Shown here piece by piece: positions 28,345-38,805 of a DNA stretch of 64,000 nt. Each line of letters opens with the position of its first letter. Positions within the stretch are counted from its first letter, which is position 1. The position numbers and the translations under genes were made by a program. The notes beneath the pieces are model-generated. The model had not been told where the DNA came from and ran no database searches. It was given only the letters and a program-made list of their open reading frames with translations. The stretch covers positions 1,493,485 through 1,557,484 of the forward strand of contig NZ_KB849558.1 of assembly GCF_000368585.1 (NCBI RefSeq). Reading direction: 5' to 3'. The DNA is from Acinetobacter venetianus RAG-1 = CIP 110063 (GTDB taxonomy: Bacteria > Pseudomonadota > Gammaproteobacteria > Pseudomonadales > Moraxellaceae).

Positions 28345-28368
28345 AAAAAGGACGCCGAAGCGTCCTTA
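28345..28368 (-). terminator. Terminator of Old Yellow Enzyme gene
   Basis: AAGGACG-CTTCGG-CGTCCTTTTTATTT on the minus strand, just after the stop at 28374. Confidence 0.85.
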
Positions 28369-28373
28369 AAATA

Positions 28374-29618
28374 TTATGCTGATTTTCGAGAATTAACACG
28401 CCCTTTGACAACCGCTTTAATATTTCCTTTCGCATAATTTAAGAACACAATTAGAGGTGATAATTTTGGATTTGGTTTCTTGCCCTGACCAATCGCCTTA
28501 AATTGTGCCGCATACCAAATGATTTCCATAATTGCCATTTTATCAACAAAAGGAATTCCTGTTTTAATCTGGTTCACTGCATAACGTACATCATTGCCTG
28601 CGATTAAACGATTAGTTAAATCTGTTTCAACAGCAAGCGGTCGCGCAATACCAATGAAATCACATGCCCCACTTTCAAGTGCGGCATTCATACCAGCAAC
28701 AGTACGGAAGCCGCCTGTCACCATCAATTTGCATGATACATGCTGACGAATCTTTTCAGCGAACTCAAGGAAATACGCTTCTCGTGCAATCGTACTTGCC
28801 TTACGTGACTCGGCCTTTGCTCCAGCCATTGCAGGTGCTTCATACGTACCACCAGAGATTTCGATAATATCAATCCCTGCCTCATCAATGGTTTTAAACA
28901 CTGTAATCACATCATCTTCAGTGATTCCACCACGTTGGAAATCAGCAGAGTTTAATTTGACTGAAATGATAAAGTTTTCTGAGGTTGCAGCACGAACTGA
29001 TTTATAAATTTCCAATAAAAACCGCGTACGATTTTCAATTGAACCACCCCATTGATCAGTACGCTTATTGGTCAATGGTGACAAAAATTGGCTGATCAAA
29101 TAACCATGCGCACCATGTAACTGGACACCTTCAAATCCGGCCTTTTCACAAACGGCTGCGGCTGTTGCAAAACGTTGGATAATATCGAGGATTTCATCAT
29201 GTGTTAGTTCGCGTGGTGTACCAAACATGGTTGCAAGCATTGGACTAAAAGGGACAGCAGATGGTGCAACTGTTTCTTTGTTTAACCCTTTTGGACATTG
29301 ACGCCCTGGATGAGACAACTGAATAAGTTGCACCATACCGTATCTCTTACCAACTGCGGCCCATTGTTGCAATTTAGCTAAATCACGTTCGGTTTCAATC
29401 GCAACCACACCAGGTTCATTTTTAGCAGCAATATTCACCATGACATTGCCTGTGATCGCACAGCCCAAGCCACCTTTTGCCCAAGCTTCATACAAACCAA
29501 TATGCAATTCATTTGGCTGCCCTTCGTGATTGGCGAGCGCCTCACTCATTGCTCCTTTGATAATGCGATTTTTAAAAATGGTATTGCGAATTTGGATACT
29601 GTCTGCAATCTGACTCAT
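28374..29618 (-). CDS. Old Yellow Enzyme family NADH:flavin oxidoreductase
   Basis: 414 residues from ATG 29616-29618 (AGAGG six bases upstream). FMN-dependent TIM barrel: IIKGAMSEALAN at the N-terminus, QLSHPGRQ, GAHGYLISQFLSPLTNKRTDQWGGS (His-x2-His-like substrate site and Arg), KLNSADFQRGG, VTGGFR and GIARPLA (FMN phosphate). The order fits the NADH:flavin oxidoreductase/2,4-dienoyl-CoA reductase-like class without the C-terminal FAD domain. It reduces activated C=C bonds, natural substrate unknown. The promoter (TTGACA - 16 - TAAATT) carries a perfect palindrome over its -10 box, suggesting a repressor. Confidence 0.85.
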   Translation of the reverse strand: MSQIADSIQIRNTIFKNRIIKGAMSEALANHEGQPNELHIGLYEAWAKGGLGCAITGNVMVNIAAKNEPGVVAIETERDLAKLQQWAAVGKRYGMVQLIQLSHPGRQCPKGLNKETVAPSAVPFSPMLATMFGTPRELTHDEILDIIQRFATAAAVCEKAGFEGVQLHGAHGYLISQFLSPLTNKRTDQWGGSIENRTRFLLEIYKSVRAATSENFIISVKLNSADFQRGGITEDDVITVFKTIDEAGIDIIEISGGTYEAPAMAGAKAESRKASTIAREAYFLEFAEKIRQHVSCKLMVTGGFRTVAGMNAALESGACDFIGIARPLAVETDLTNRLIAGNDVRYAVNQIKTGIPFVDKMAIMEIIWYAAQFKAIGQGKKPNPKLSPLIVFLNYAKGNIKAVVKGRVNSRKSA

Positions 29619-29635
29619 GGTCATCCTCTGCTACA

Positions 29636-29680
29636 ATTAGAGTATTTACTCTAATTTAATCTGATTATTGTTGGTGTCAA
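29636..29680 (-). promoter_or_regulatory. Repressible promoter of Old Yellow Enzyme gene
   Basis: On the minus strand TTGACA (complement of 29675-29680), 16-bp spacer, TAAATT (29653-29658). The -10 edge and start point are covered by ATTAGAGTA-TT-TACTCTAAT (29636-29655), a perfect 9-bp-arm inverted repeat, typical of a TetR-family operator. The regulator gene is not next to it in this window. Confidence 0.65.
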
Positions 29681-29693
29681 GATATCTTCCGAT

Positions 29694-29719
29694 AAATTGA
29701 CAATAACATATGTCAATTT
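29694..29719. repeat. Inverted repeat after yejF
   Basis: AAATTGAC (29694-29701) and GTCAATTT (29712-29719), perfect 8-bp arms around 10 nt. It lies upstream of the Old Yellow Enzyme promoter. With no T-run on either side a terminator is less likely than a second regulator site. Confidence 0.4.
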
Positions 29720-29729
29720 AATTACAATG

Positions 29730-31313
29730 CTAATATTCGCTAGCAGAAATCAGCTGGCGCGTATATTCAGTTTGAGGAGATGAAAATAACAATGCCGTGT
29801 CTTGATATTCCAATACTTTGCCATGCCGCATTACCATTATTTTTTGACAAAGCGCTTTAATGACTTGTAAGTCATGACTGATGAACAAATAACTCATTTT
29901 ATCTTGTTGTTGTAACCGACGTAGCAGTTGAATCATAGCCCTTTGCGTCGACCGATCAAGTGCTGATGTGGGTTCATCTAAAATGATGAGTTTAGGCTGT
30001 AAAACCAAAGCTCGAGCCAATGCAACGCGCTGTCGTTGCCCACCAGAAAGTTCATGTGGATATTTATGTTTATCCTCAACAGACAATTCTACTTTTTCTA
30101 AAACTTGTTCAATTTCTAACGCGATCTGCGATTTCTCAATCGCACGCAAATTTAATCCTTCCGCAATAAGCTGCTCAAGATTCATCCTTGGATTCAAACT
30201 ACTCATAGGATCCTGAAATACAATTTGTAAGTCAGTTCGAATAGAACGTAATTGATTTTGGTTTAATTGATTGAGTTGAATCTTCTCAAAATGGATTTCA
30301 CCTTCACTTTTGATTAATCGTGCAATCGCTAAAGCCAAAGACGATTTTCCTGATCCACTTTCCCCTACGATTCCGAGTGCTTCTCCTTGCATAAGGTCTA
30401 AGTTGATAGAATCCACAGCGAGCTGAAACCTTTTAATTTGATTAAACAAGCCACGTTTGATTGGATATTTTACTGAGACATTATTTAAAGCCAATAACAT
30501 TTCAGTCACATCTAAACTTAGAGCATCCCCAAAATCATGCTCCAGCAAATGACGGGTATACGCAGTTTTAGGATGGGTAAAAATTTCTTCAACTGTGCCC
30601 TGCTCTGCTGTATGGCCTTGATTTAAAACTAGCACATGATCAGCATATCGTTTTACCAAATTTAAATCATGGCTAATCAAAATCATCGACATTTGACGTT
30701 GCTGTTGGATTTGCTTTAATAGATCAAGAATTTGGGCTTGCAACATCACATCCAAAGCAGTTGTCGGCTCATCAGCAATTAAAACATCAGGTGATAAAGC
30801 CAATGCCATCGCTATCATCACACGCTGGCGTTGCCCACCTGACAGCTCATGTGGATAGCGTTTTAAAATTTGTTCTGCGTTTTCGATCCCAACATCTTGC
30901 AATAAACACAGTACTTTTTGTCGCGCTTCAGCTTTAGATTGACCTGCTAAGATCAAGCTTTCGCCCACAATTTTCTCAACTTGATGTAATGGATTCAGTG
31001 CTGTCATTGGCTCTTGGAAAATCATCGCAATTTTTTTGCCGCGTAGCTGTTGCAATTTTGAGTTATTCAACTGCAATACATCAACGCCATTAAATTGAGC
31101 AGAACCTGTGATACTCAATGTTTCAGGCAACAGTCCCAACAAAGTCAACATACTGACAGATTTACCTGAACCACTTTCACCAACAAGCGCAAGTGTTTTT
31201 GCAGGAAACAGATCAAAGCTAAGATCACTCACGAGTGGCTGTCCTAACTCATTACAAATACTGAGTTTTTCTACTTTCAATACAGCCTGATTATTGTCTT
31301 GGGTCAAATGCAT
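29730..31313 (-). CDS. yejF: Peptide/microcin C-type ABC importer, double ATPase subunit
   Basis: About 527 residues, two ATPase domains in one chain. Each half has Walker A GESGSGKS, signature LSGGQRQR and Walker B (LIADEPT / LIILDEPT). OppD/F-type fusion as in E. coli YejF. It powers uptake of peptides and, in E. coli, microcin C. Its start (ATG 31311-31313 or the GTG one codon upstream) lies inside yejE, so translation is coupled. GGAGG is the ribosome-binding site. It is the last gene of the yejABEF run. Confidence 0.92.
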   Translation of the reverse strand: MHLTQDNNQAVLKVEKLSICNELGQPLVSDLSFDLFPAKTLALVGESGSGKSVSMLTLLGLLPETLSITGSAQFNGVDVLQLNNSKLQQLRGKKIAMIFQEPMTALNPLHQVEKIVGESLILAGQSKAEARQKVLCLLQDVGIENAEQILKRYPHELSGGQRQRVMIAMALALSPDVLIADEPTTALDVMLQAQILDLLKQIQQQRQMSMILISHDLNLVKRYADHVLVLNQGHTAEQGTVEEIFTHPKTAYTRHLLEHDFGDALSLDVTEMLLALNNVSVKYPIKRGLFNQIKRFQLAVDSINLDLMQGEALGIVGESGSGKSSLALAIARLIKSEGEIHFEKIQLNQLNQNQLRSIRTDLQIVFQDPMSSLNPRMNLEQLIAEGLNLRAIEKSQIALEIEQVLEKVELSVEDKHKYPHELSGGQRQRVALARALVLQPKLIILDEPTSALDRSTQRAMIQLLRRLQQQDKMSYLFISHDLQVIKALCQKIMVMRHGKVLEYQDTALLFSSPQTEYTRQLISASEY

Positions 31314-32301
31314 CACGTGCAGCCTCCCCGATATAAATTAACAAAGAAAGTACCAGTGCTAAGCTAAAAAATCCTGATAGCACCAACCACGGCGCATCTA
31401 AATTATTTTTGCCTTGTAATAATAATTCACCCAATGACGCTGCATCTGGTGGTAAGCCATAACCCAAAAAATCCAATGCAGTCAAAGCCACAATATTAGC
31501 CGTCAACATAAAAGGAATTTGCGATAAACTGGAACTTACAGCATTCGGTAAGATATGTTTAAAAATAATTTGATAATCACGTAAACCTACAGCTTGTGCA
31601 GCACGCACATAATCCAAATGGCGTGCGCGTAAAAACTCAGCACGAACCAATCCAACCAACTCAGTCCAGCCAAACAGCAGCATAATCACAAATAACCAAT
31701 ACACACTTGGACTAAAGAAACTGACCAAAATCATCACAATGAAAAGCATGGGTAAACCGCCCCAAACTTCTAAAATACGTTGACCGATCAAATCAACCCA
31801 ACCACCGTAATAACCTTGAATTGCCCCTACAATGATTCCGAATACCGCAGAACACAGCGTTAAAGCCAAACCAAATAAAAGAGAAATGCGTAAACCATAC
31901 AAAATACGCGCAAACACATCACGACCTTGATCATCCGTACCCAACCAATTTTGTGCCGTCGGCGGTGATGGAACAGGCACTGCCAAGGATAAATTTGGTG
32001 TTTGATAAGCAAATGCAACTGGAGGAGAAATCATCCACCCCTGCGCTTGGATAAGCTGTTTAACCACAGGATCTTGATAGTCTGTCGTGGTTTCAAACTC
32101 ACCACCAAAGGTCGTTTCAGGATAATCTTGAATAAATGGAAAATAAAAAGATTGTTGATAGCGCACCAGTAATGGCTTGTCATTTGCAATCAGCTCAGCG
32201 GCAAGTGACAGGACAAAAATCACAATAAATAAAATAAAACAGCCAAAACCAAGTTTGTTCTGTTTAAAACGTTTTAGTCGTCCTCGCATCAATGGTGACA
32301 T
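31291..32301 (-). CDS. yejE: Peptide ABC importer permease YejE
   Basis: 336 residues. DppC/OppC-type permease with a long periplasmic loop after the first membrane segment (about 45-140), then the binding-protein-dependent transport core with the EAA-like motif AAQAVGLRDYQIIFKHILPNA. Start ATG overlaps the yejB stop (TGATG). Partner of YejB in the inner membrane. Confidence 0.92.
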   Translation of the reverse strand: MSPLMRGRLKRFKQNKLGFGCFILFIVIFVLSLAAELIANDKPLLVRYQQSFYFPFIQDYPETTFGGEFETTTDYQDPVVKQLIQAQGWMISPPVAFAYQTPNLSLAVPVPSPPTAQNWLGTDDQGRDVFARILYGLRISLLFGLALTLCSAVFGIIVGAIQGYYGGWVDLIGQRILEVWGGLPMLFIVMILVSFFSPSVYWLFVIMLLFGWTELVGLVRAEFLRARHLDYVRAAQAVGLRDYQIIFKHILPNAVSSSLSQIPFMLTANIVALTALDFLGYGLPPDAASLGELLLQGKNNLDAPWLVLSGFFSLALVLSLLIYIGEAARDAFDPRQ

Positions 32302-33371
32302 CACTTTCCACCTCTTGACTCAAAATCAATCCGTGGATCAATCAATTGATAGAGTAAATCTCCAATTAATCTTAAAATGAGTCCAAACAAGGTAAAGATA
32401 AACAACGTTCCAAAAACCACAGGATAATCCCGTTGGGTAATTGCCTCAAAACCAAGTAAACCAATCCCATCTAAATTAAAAATAATTTCAATAAACAGAT
32501 TACCGACAAAAAAAAGCCCCACTAAAGTCTCAGGCAAGGATGCAACCACAATTAAAATCGCATTTCGGAAAACATGCCCATACAATACTTGATGTTCATT
32601 TAGCCCTTTTGATCGCGCAGTTAATACATAAGGCTTTTTTAATTCTTCAACAAATGAATACTTCATTAAATAAGCACGCGCAGCAAAGCTTCCCAAAACC
32701 ATGCTTAAGATTGGCAAACACATATGCCATAAATAATCTTTAATTTTGGCAAAGAAACTGAGTTGAGCAAAATTTTCGGAAACCAATCCTTGTAACGGAA
32801 ACCACTGTAAATAGCTCCCACCTGCGAAGAAAACAATCAGTAAAATCGCAAAGACAAAAGATGGTATGGCATAACTTACTGCGAGTAACAACGACGTCGA
32901 TTGATCAAACAGAAAACCATTATTTTTGGCTTTTTTAATTCCAAGTGGAATCGCAATCAAATAAATTAAAAAAGTACTCCACAGCCCTAAAGACAGCGTA
33001 ACAGGGAGTTTTTCATAGAGCAGTTGCGTCACAGGTTTATCTTTAAAAAAACTCTTTCCAAAATCAAAACTCAAATAACCTTTAAGCATTAACCAAAAAC
33101 GTTCATGTGCAGGTCGATCAAATCCATACTGTACTTTAATTTTCTCAAGCATTTCAGGACTGAGTCCACGCGTACCTTGATACTGCGCTAAATCACTTAA
33201 ATGTGCGCTATTATTCCCATCTGTACCTAAACCTTGTGCATTCTGGATTTGCTGAATGGCTTGCTCGACAGGTCCACCCGGTGCAACCTGAACAATCATA
33301 AAGTTGATCAACAAAATGAAAAATAATGTTGGGATCATCAATAACATTCTTTTCAGAATATAGTTCATCAT
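32301..33371 (-). CDS. yejB: Peptide ABC importer permease YejB
   Basis: 356 residues. DppB/OppB-type permease with MNYILKRMLLMIPTLFFILL at the N-terminus, APGGPVEQAI, and the EAA loop ARSKGLNEHQVLYGHVFRNA. The Asn/Ser-rich stretch after residue 40 is longer than in DppB and typical of YejB. It lies 64 bp after yejA and overlaps yejE by one base. Confidence 0.92.
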   Translation of the reverse strand: MMNYILKRMLLMIPTLFFILLINFMIVQVAPGGPVEQAIQQIQNAQGLGTDGNNSAHLSDLAQYQGTRGLSPEMLEKIKVQYGFDRPAHERFWLMLKGYLSFDFGKSFFKDKPVTQLLYEKLPVTLSLGLWSTFLIYLIAIPLGIKKAKNNGFLFDQSTSLLLAVSYAIPSFVFAILLIVFFAGGSYLQWFPLQGLVSENFAQLSFFAKIKDYLWHMCLPILSMVLGSFAARAYLMKYSFVEELKKPYVLTARSKGLNEHQVLYGHVFRNAILIVVASLPETLVGLFFVGNLFIEIIFNLDGIGLLGFEAITQRDYPVVFGTLFIFTLFGLILRLIGDLLYQLIDPRIDFESRGGK

Positions 33372-33435
33372 TAAAGAGAATCCCTTATTACGTTATTTGA
33401 TCGAAATTTTAGAACACTGTTCACAATCATTCTAA

Positions 33436-35277
33436 TTAATGTTTTTGAACCGACTGATGCAACTTCTTGGCTTTCTCTGCGTCAACCCACCAATATTCCC
33501 AACCCACGGATAACTTTGGCTTAATCACAGGTTGCTGGTAAATATTCCAATAAGCAAACCAACGCTCAGGCTTTCCATAAGTCAAAATTTGGTAGTAACC
33601 GGCACGTAATAAACGATCGAGCACACGCGTATATAAAACCACTTCTTCACGACTTTTTGCAGCAACAATTTTCTCGATCATGCGATCAATCACAGGATTT
33701 TTAATCCCTGAATAATTATAGTTATTGGCTTCATCTGCCGCGACGCTTCCCCAAAACTGTGCTTGCTCCTTACCTGGCGTAAGCGTTTGAGGCATATTAA
33801 ACACCATCATATCAAAATCATGTCGACGAATCCGCTCCATATATTGCGGTACATCTACCTGTCTTAGATTGACTTGGATACCAAGTCGATTCAAATTACG
33901 AACAAATGGCATCAACTCTCTTGGCTGATTTTCTTGCTGCATTAGTAGTTCAATTTGAACCAATTTACCTTGGCGATCATATAACTGATTCTTTCGAATC
34001 TGATAGCCCGCATCTTTTAAAAGCTTTTGTGCAGTCAATAAGTTTCGACGATTAAAACCACTAGCATCAGACACAGGATAATGCCAATCCTGTACTACAC
34101 CTTGCCGCATGATTGGATTGAGTTGGGCAATATAAGGCTTTAACACACTCAACTCAGCAGCACTTGGTCGACCTTTTGCGGCTAAATCCGTATTATCAAA
34201 ATAGCTTTGTAAGCGACGATTTTGATTGAAAAATAGTGCCTTGTTCTGCCATTCAAAGTCGTAGGCATAAGTTAATGCCTGACGTAAATGGATGTCGTTT
34301 AGGGGGGCACGCCTAGTATTAAAGACTAAACTTTGAATATCTAAAGGCGTATGAAGATGGGCTTTATACTTTTTAATTAAACCAGATTGCACCCCAGGAA
34401 AATGATAAGCTGTCATCCAATTACGGATATTTTTCTCTTCGTATAAGGTAAATTGTCGAGACTTAAAACCCTCAAAGCTGACATCTAAATTTCGATAATA
34501 CACATATTTGAGTCGATCAAAATTATAGCGACCTTTATTTACAGCCAAATCTTTTGCCCAATAATGCGGACTGCGTTTATAACTAATACTTCGTCCTGCA
34601 TCAATTCGATCAATCACATAAGGCCCTGAACCCACAATTGGCTGCAAAGTCACGCGACTAAAATCTCTGTTGATCCAATCTTGTTTTGAATAGATCGGCA
34701 AGCTCGCCACAATCAATGGCATTTCAACATTGTTGTCGGACCTAAAAATAAATTTGACTTGATGTTTAGATAATACTTGTGTTCTCGCCAAATCAGACAA
34801 ATACATTTGCAAACCGAGATTTGCCTTGGTTTGATAAGTATCAAATGTAAATTTTACGTCTTCAGCCGTGAGTGGTTGACCATTATTAAAGCGTGCCTTG
34901 GGATTCAAATAGAAAATAATATATTTCAAATGATCAGGGTCATAACTCACTTTTTCGGCTAATAATGGATACATAACCCTCGGTTCATCTAAAGAGCGAT
35001 CCATCAAAGTATCAAATAAATAATTCACTCCTTCTGTCGAGCTGCCTTTGCCATTCATACTATTCAAATTATCAAAAGTACCAAGGCTCGACTGACTCAA
35101 TATCCCACCTTTCGGTGCAAATGGATTGGCATAGGGCATGACCTTAAGCTTTGCATACTTAGGCTGCACATGCATGGCGAGATATGGTGTTGTTTGTACA
35201 GCTGCACACACAATCTGAGTAAAAAAGCTTAGTCCACAACATAGACTAAGCTTTTTAAAGGGAATAGATCGAATCAT
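33436..35277 (-). CDS. yejA: Peptide ABC importer substrate-binding protein
   Basis: 613 residues with a Sec signal peptide (MIRSIPFKKLSLCCGLSFFTQI... cleaved near VCAA). SBP_bac_5 fold of class C binding proteins. YejA-type marker: PYANPFAPKGG...STEGVNYLFDTLM near the N-terminus. It binds peptides in the periplasm for YejBEF. It begins 7 bp after the end of mltD and is therefore probably transcribed with it, linking a peptidoglycan lytic enzyme to a peptide importer. Confidence 0.92.
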   Translation of the reverse strand: MIRSIPFKKLSLCCGLSFFTQIVCAAVQTTPYLAMHVQPKYAKLKVMPYANPFAPKGGILSQSSLGTFDNLNSMNGKGSSTEGVNYLFDTLMDRSLDEPRVMYPLLAEKVSYDPDHLKYIIFYLNPKARFNNGQPLTAEDVKFTFDTYQTKANLGLQMYLSDLARTQVLSKHQVKFIFRSDNNVEMPLIVASLPIYSKQDWINRDFSRVTLQPIVGSGPYVIDRIDAGRSISYKRSPHYWAKDLAVNKGRYNFDRLKYVYYRNLDVSFEGFKSRQFTLYEEKNIRNWMTAYHFPGVQSGLIKKYKAHLHTPLDIQSLVFNTRRAPLNDIHLRQALTYAYDFEWQNKALFFNQNRRLQSYFDNTDLAAKGRPSAAELSVLKPYIAQLNPIMRQGVVQDWHYPVSDASGFNRRNLLTAQKLLKDAGYQIRKNQLYDRQGKLVQIELLMQQENQPRELMPFVRNLNRLGIQVNLRQVDVPQYMERIRRHDFDMMVFNMPQTLTPGKEQAQFWGSVAADEANNYNYSGIKNPVIDRMIEKIVAAKSREEVVLYTRVLDRLLRAGYYQILTYGKPERWFAYWNIYQQPVIKPKLSVGWEYWWVDAEKAKKLHQSVQKH

Positions 35278-35284
35278 AGATCAA

Positions 35285-38200
35285 TTATAAGTTTGGTACT
35301 TTGATCACATCACCAATTCGTAACTGAGTACTTGGTTTAAAGTCATTCAATTCAGCAAGAGCACTCGTATCTAAACCAAATTTACTTGCCAAACCAATCA
35401 AAGTATCACCACGCTTAACTTTGTATTCGGTCACTAATTTTGGAATCACAATGCTTTGACCCAGTTGTAAGCCCGTGTTTGGACGTACACCATTTAGATC
35501 TGCTAGCTCACGACCAGACATACCTAAACGACTCGCAATACTATTGAGCGATTCACCAGACTTAACAGTGTATTTCTCAGTGTTTTTACTTGAAGCCGTT
35601 TTCGACACACTTCTCGTATCATCAGCTTTAGCAGACTCATTGCTTGGTACATCACCTGATAATTTAAGCTTTTGTCCAACACGAATACTACTATTACGAG
35701 ATAAACCATTTAAAGCAGCAACATAATCAAGTTGTAAATAATAACGGCTTGCAATATTGCTCAGGGTATCACCAGACTTTACGGTATAAATATCTGGAGC
35801 ACTTTCCTCTTTCTGATTTGATTTGCTATTTGATGCTGTTTTTGCTGGCGCATCACCCGTCAATTTCAAACGCTGTCCAATACGAACACCAGAATTTCGT
35901 TCTAAACCATTCAGATCGGCCAAATCGCTTAACTGTAGATCGTATTTATTTGCAATCGCGATCAGGCTATCACCTGATTGAACGACGTAAGTTTCAGGAG
36001 TTTTAACTGTTGCAGGGATTTTCAAGCTTTGTCCAAAGCGCAAACCACTGTTCACCTTGATATTATTTAAATCTGCTAACTCATCTAAAGTAATTTTTGA
36101 CTGTGCTGCAATACTTGTTAATGTATCACCACGTTGTACCGTATAGCTTTCTGTTTTAAAGCTGGTAGAAGCCGTAACGTTGTCATATTTTACTGAGGTT
36201 TTGGTGTCTGAAACATCATCACTTTGATTGACTTCATTTACAGGCACATTAATTTTTTGCCCAACTAATAGGCTGCTTGTCGCACTTAGATTAGGGGTGA
36301 GATCAGCCAGTTCTTGATTAGACAATGCATATCGATCTGCAATTAGTTTTAAGTATTCTCCACGCTTCACCGTATACGTTTTAGTTGCAACTTTATTCGT
36401 CACTTTACTGTCTGTATTGCGTACAGATTGTTGTGAACCACCTTTAGGCTCTTTCAAAGTAAGCTTTTGACCTACAAATAAGCCATCTGTAACAGAGAGG
36501 TTATTGTAGTCTGCTAGCTGTTTTAGGCTTAAATCAAAACGGGATGCTAACGTCGTCAAACTGTCTCCAGACTGCACCACATAGCTTTCTGGTTTTTCAG
36601 CAATTTTAGCAGTCTCAGGCTGTGGTTTTGCATCATAGAGATATAAACTTGTTCCTACAAATAAAGTGCCTGTTGGATCAATTTGGTTCCACTTTGCAAT
36701 GTCACGCCAGTTCACACCATTTTTTTGTGCAATAACCGCCAATGTATCTCCTGGCAGAACAACGTAAGTTGAACGTTTACCCTTCGGCGCAACGACAACG
36801 ACATCGGTATCCGTTTTAATATACGGTTTACCCTGATTTCGCTTAGCGTCATCACTGTTTGCTGTAGTAGTATCTTCTACTAAATTCTTAGGATAAGCGA
36901 AGCCTTTGGTAACTTCTTGACCTTTTTCATCAGCAACAGATTGGCTTGTTTGAATCGCTGTTAACTTAATTTTGCCATCAAATGGATCAACAATTTCAGT
37001 TCCTTTCGGCGCAATCGCTTTAATTTCAGCAACAACTTGGTCTTTCTCAGCTTGAGTTGCTTGTGGTTCTAAAACTTGAGCAACAGTTTCCTTTTTACCC
37101 TCTTCTTTTACGGCTGCAATAATCTGCTCACGCTCTTTACTCGAAATCGGTGGTTCAACCTTTACAGGTTGTACATTTGGCGCAGGAGTAATCGCAACAG
37201 GAATCCGCGGTGCACTTGGTACATTAGCCGCCGCTGCAAATGAAGCTAAGGCATCCGAACCTTTTGGTGTCGTGATTCGACTATTTGACGTCGTTGTCGC
37301 AGGTCGAGATGTACTCGCTGTTAAATTAGGTGGCGTTTTGGTTGATGGCGTAATTGTTTGACCTGAACTAGAGCTTGTCGTTGTTCGAATCGTTGTCGAT
37401 GTACTGACATTATTGTTCAGCGCTGGCGGGTTATTGTTGCTGGCTAAGAAACTACCAGAGCTAGCTTTTCCTGAACGCAACTTAGCGTCAATTGATGGAC
37501 TTAAATCTGCTGGAATCAAGATACGCATTGGGCTTGTTGGATCAACCATCTCACCACGATAAGCAGGGTTCAATGCATACAACTCTGCACGGCTCAAACC
37601 TGTTATAGAAGCAATTTGGTTAAGCGATAAAGGTGCAGACAGATTAATTTCACGAAAGTGTGGTCTATTCGCAATTGGCGGTAAGGCTACCCCATAAGCA
37701 CTTGGATTTTTGATAATTTGCGCTACAGCCAAGAAACGAGGCACATAGTTCATAGTTTCTTGCGGTAAACGAAGTGACCAATAATCTGTTGGCAGACCTG
37801 CTGCTTTGTTACGGTTAATCGCTTGTTGGATACGTCCGGGACCTGCATTGTATGCTGCAAGTGCAAGCTCCCACGAACCAAATTGATTATATAGACTACC
37901 TAAGAATTCATAAGCGGCACGAGTTGACTCTACAACATCACGGCGACCATCATACAAGCTTGTTTGTTGTAAGCCATAAATACGGCCTGTACTAGGAATA
38001 AACTGCCATAAACCTGCCGCAGCGGCGCTACTGGTTGCCGCTGGGTCGTAAGAACTTTCAATAACAGGGAGTAATGCCAATTCAGTTGGCATACCACGGC
38101 GCTCAGCTTCTTTTACAGTGTGATATAAATAACGGCTGGCACGTGCGCTTAAACGATCTAGATAAGGTTGACGAGAAATAAACCAACCACGTTGTGCTTC

Positions 38201-38521
38201 GATACGAGAGTCCCAGTGATTCAAGTCCATCTTAAACCCAACGGTCATGCGTTTCCATACATCACCATGTTTAAGGACCAATAAACGATCTCCCTCTACA
38301 GCACGCATATCTGTTGCAGAGAGTAAATCTTCAAGCGAATCTAAACTGTTTGCATCTAAGAATCCAGAACCCACTTGCTTTGAAGATGAGGTCTTTGATG
38401 ATTGTGGCGTCGATGAACAGCCCGTCGTAATTCCTAGCGCAGCTAAAGCAGAAGTAAGTACAGTAATTTTAAAAAATGATGTAGCCGATGCTTGCCACAC
38501 CAATGTGGTCGATTTATACAT
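35285..38521 (-). CDS. mltD: MltD-type lytic transglycosylase with eight LysM domains
   Basis: 1078 residues, more than twice E. coli MltD (452, two LysM). Signal sequence with Cys35 in ITTGC, a marginal lipobox. SLT catalytic domain at about 130-270: Glu155 in LLPVIESSYDP, AAGLWQFIPSTGR, AYNAGPGR. A degenerate LysM follows (about 291-337), then a low-complexity Ser/Thr/Pro/Asn linker (340-580), then eight LysM domains at about 585-628, 646-689, 715-760, 791-836, 843-887, 910-954, 982-1027 and 1031-1076. Each has the form Y-x-V-x-x-G-D/E-x-L. It cleaves glycan strands to 1,6-anhydro ends; the LysM array should anchor it to peptidoglycan. Upstream of yejA in one unit. Confidence 0.93.
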   Translation of the reverse strand: MYKSTTLVWQASATSFFKITVLTSALAALGITTGCSSTPQSSKTSSSKQVGSGFLDANSLDSLEDLLSATDMRAVEGDRLLVLKHGDVWKRMTVGFKMDLNHWDSRIEAQRGWFISRQPYLDRLSARASRYLYHTVKEAERRGMPTELALLPVIESSYDPAATSSAAAAGLWQFIPSTGRIYGLQQTSLYDGRRDVVESTRAAYEFLGSLYNQFGSWELALAAYNAGPGRIQQAINRNKAAGLPTDYWSLRLPQETMNYVPRFLAVAQIIKNPSAYGVALPPIANRPHFREINLSAPLSLNQIASITGLSRAELYALNPAYRGEMVDPTSPMRILIPADLSPSIDAKLRSGKASSGSFLASNNNPPALNNNVSTSTTIRTTTSSSSGQTITPSTKTPPNLTASTSRPATTTSNSRITTPKGSDALASFAAAANVPSAPRIPVAITPAPNVQPVKVEPPISSKEREQIIAAVKEEGKKETVAQVLEPQATQAEKDQVVAEIKAIAPKGTEIVDPFDGKIKLTAIQTSQSVADEKGQEVTKGFAYPKNLVEDTTTANSDDAKRNQGKPYIKTDTDVVVVAPKGKRSTYVVLPGDTLAVIAQKNGVNWRDIAKWNQIDPTGTLFVGTSLYLYDAKPQPETAKIAEKPESYVVQSGDSLTTLASRFDLSLKQLADYNNLSVTDGLFVGQKLTLKEPKGGSQQSVRNTDSKVTNKVATKTYTVKRGEYLKLIADRYALSNQELADLTPNLSATSSLLVGQKINVPVNEVNQSDDVSDTKTSVKYDNVTASTSFKTESYTVQRGDTLTSIAAQSKITLDELADLNNIKVNSGLRFGQSLKIPATVKTPETYVVQSGDSLIAIANKYDLQLSDLADLNGLERNSGVRIGQRLKLTGDAPAKTASNSKSNQKEESAPDIYTVKSGDTLSNIASRYYLQLDYVAALNGLSRNSSIRVGQKLKLSGDVPSNESAKADDTRSVSKTASSKNTEKYTVKSGESLNSIASRLGMSGRELADLNGVRPNTGLQLGQSIVIPKLVTEYKVKRGDTLIGLASKFGLDTSALAELNDFKPSTQLRIGDVIKVPNL

Positions 38522-38805
38522 AAAAACTTCCAGTCAACTCACGCTAGTTTATTTCTTCGATTTGCCATTGTAGTAAAGCATGTCACTTAGACAAGGCAAT
38601 AATTTAACGTGATTTGCATGGAAATGTTACAAGAAATTTAAAAATATGAGTTTTGTAACGCTCATAAACCGAATTTAGCTTTACAATACAAGTTGTCATA
38701 AGGGAGTGCTACACTTTTAAACGAGTACACTCAAATAAAACTTTGCTTTTATTCGATCGCCCTTATTCTTGTAACACAATTCAAATTCATTTTTTAGGTT
38801 CATTT

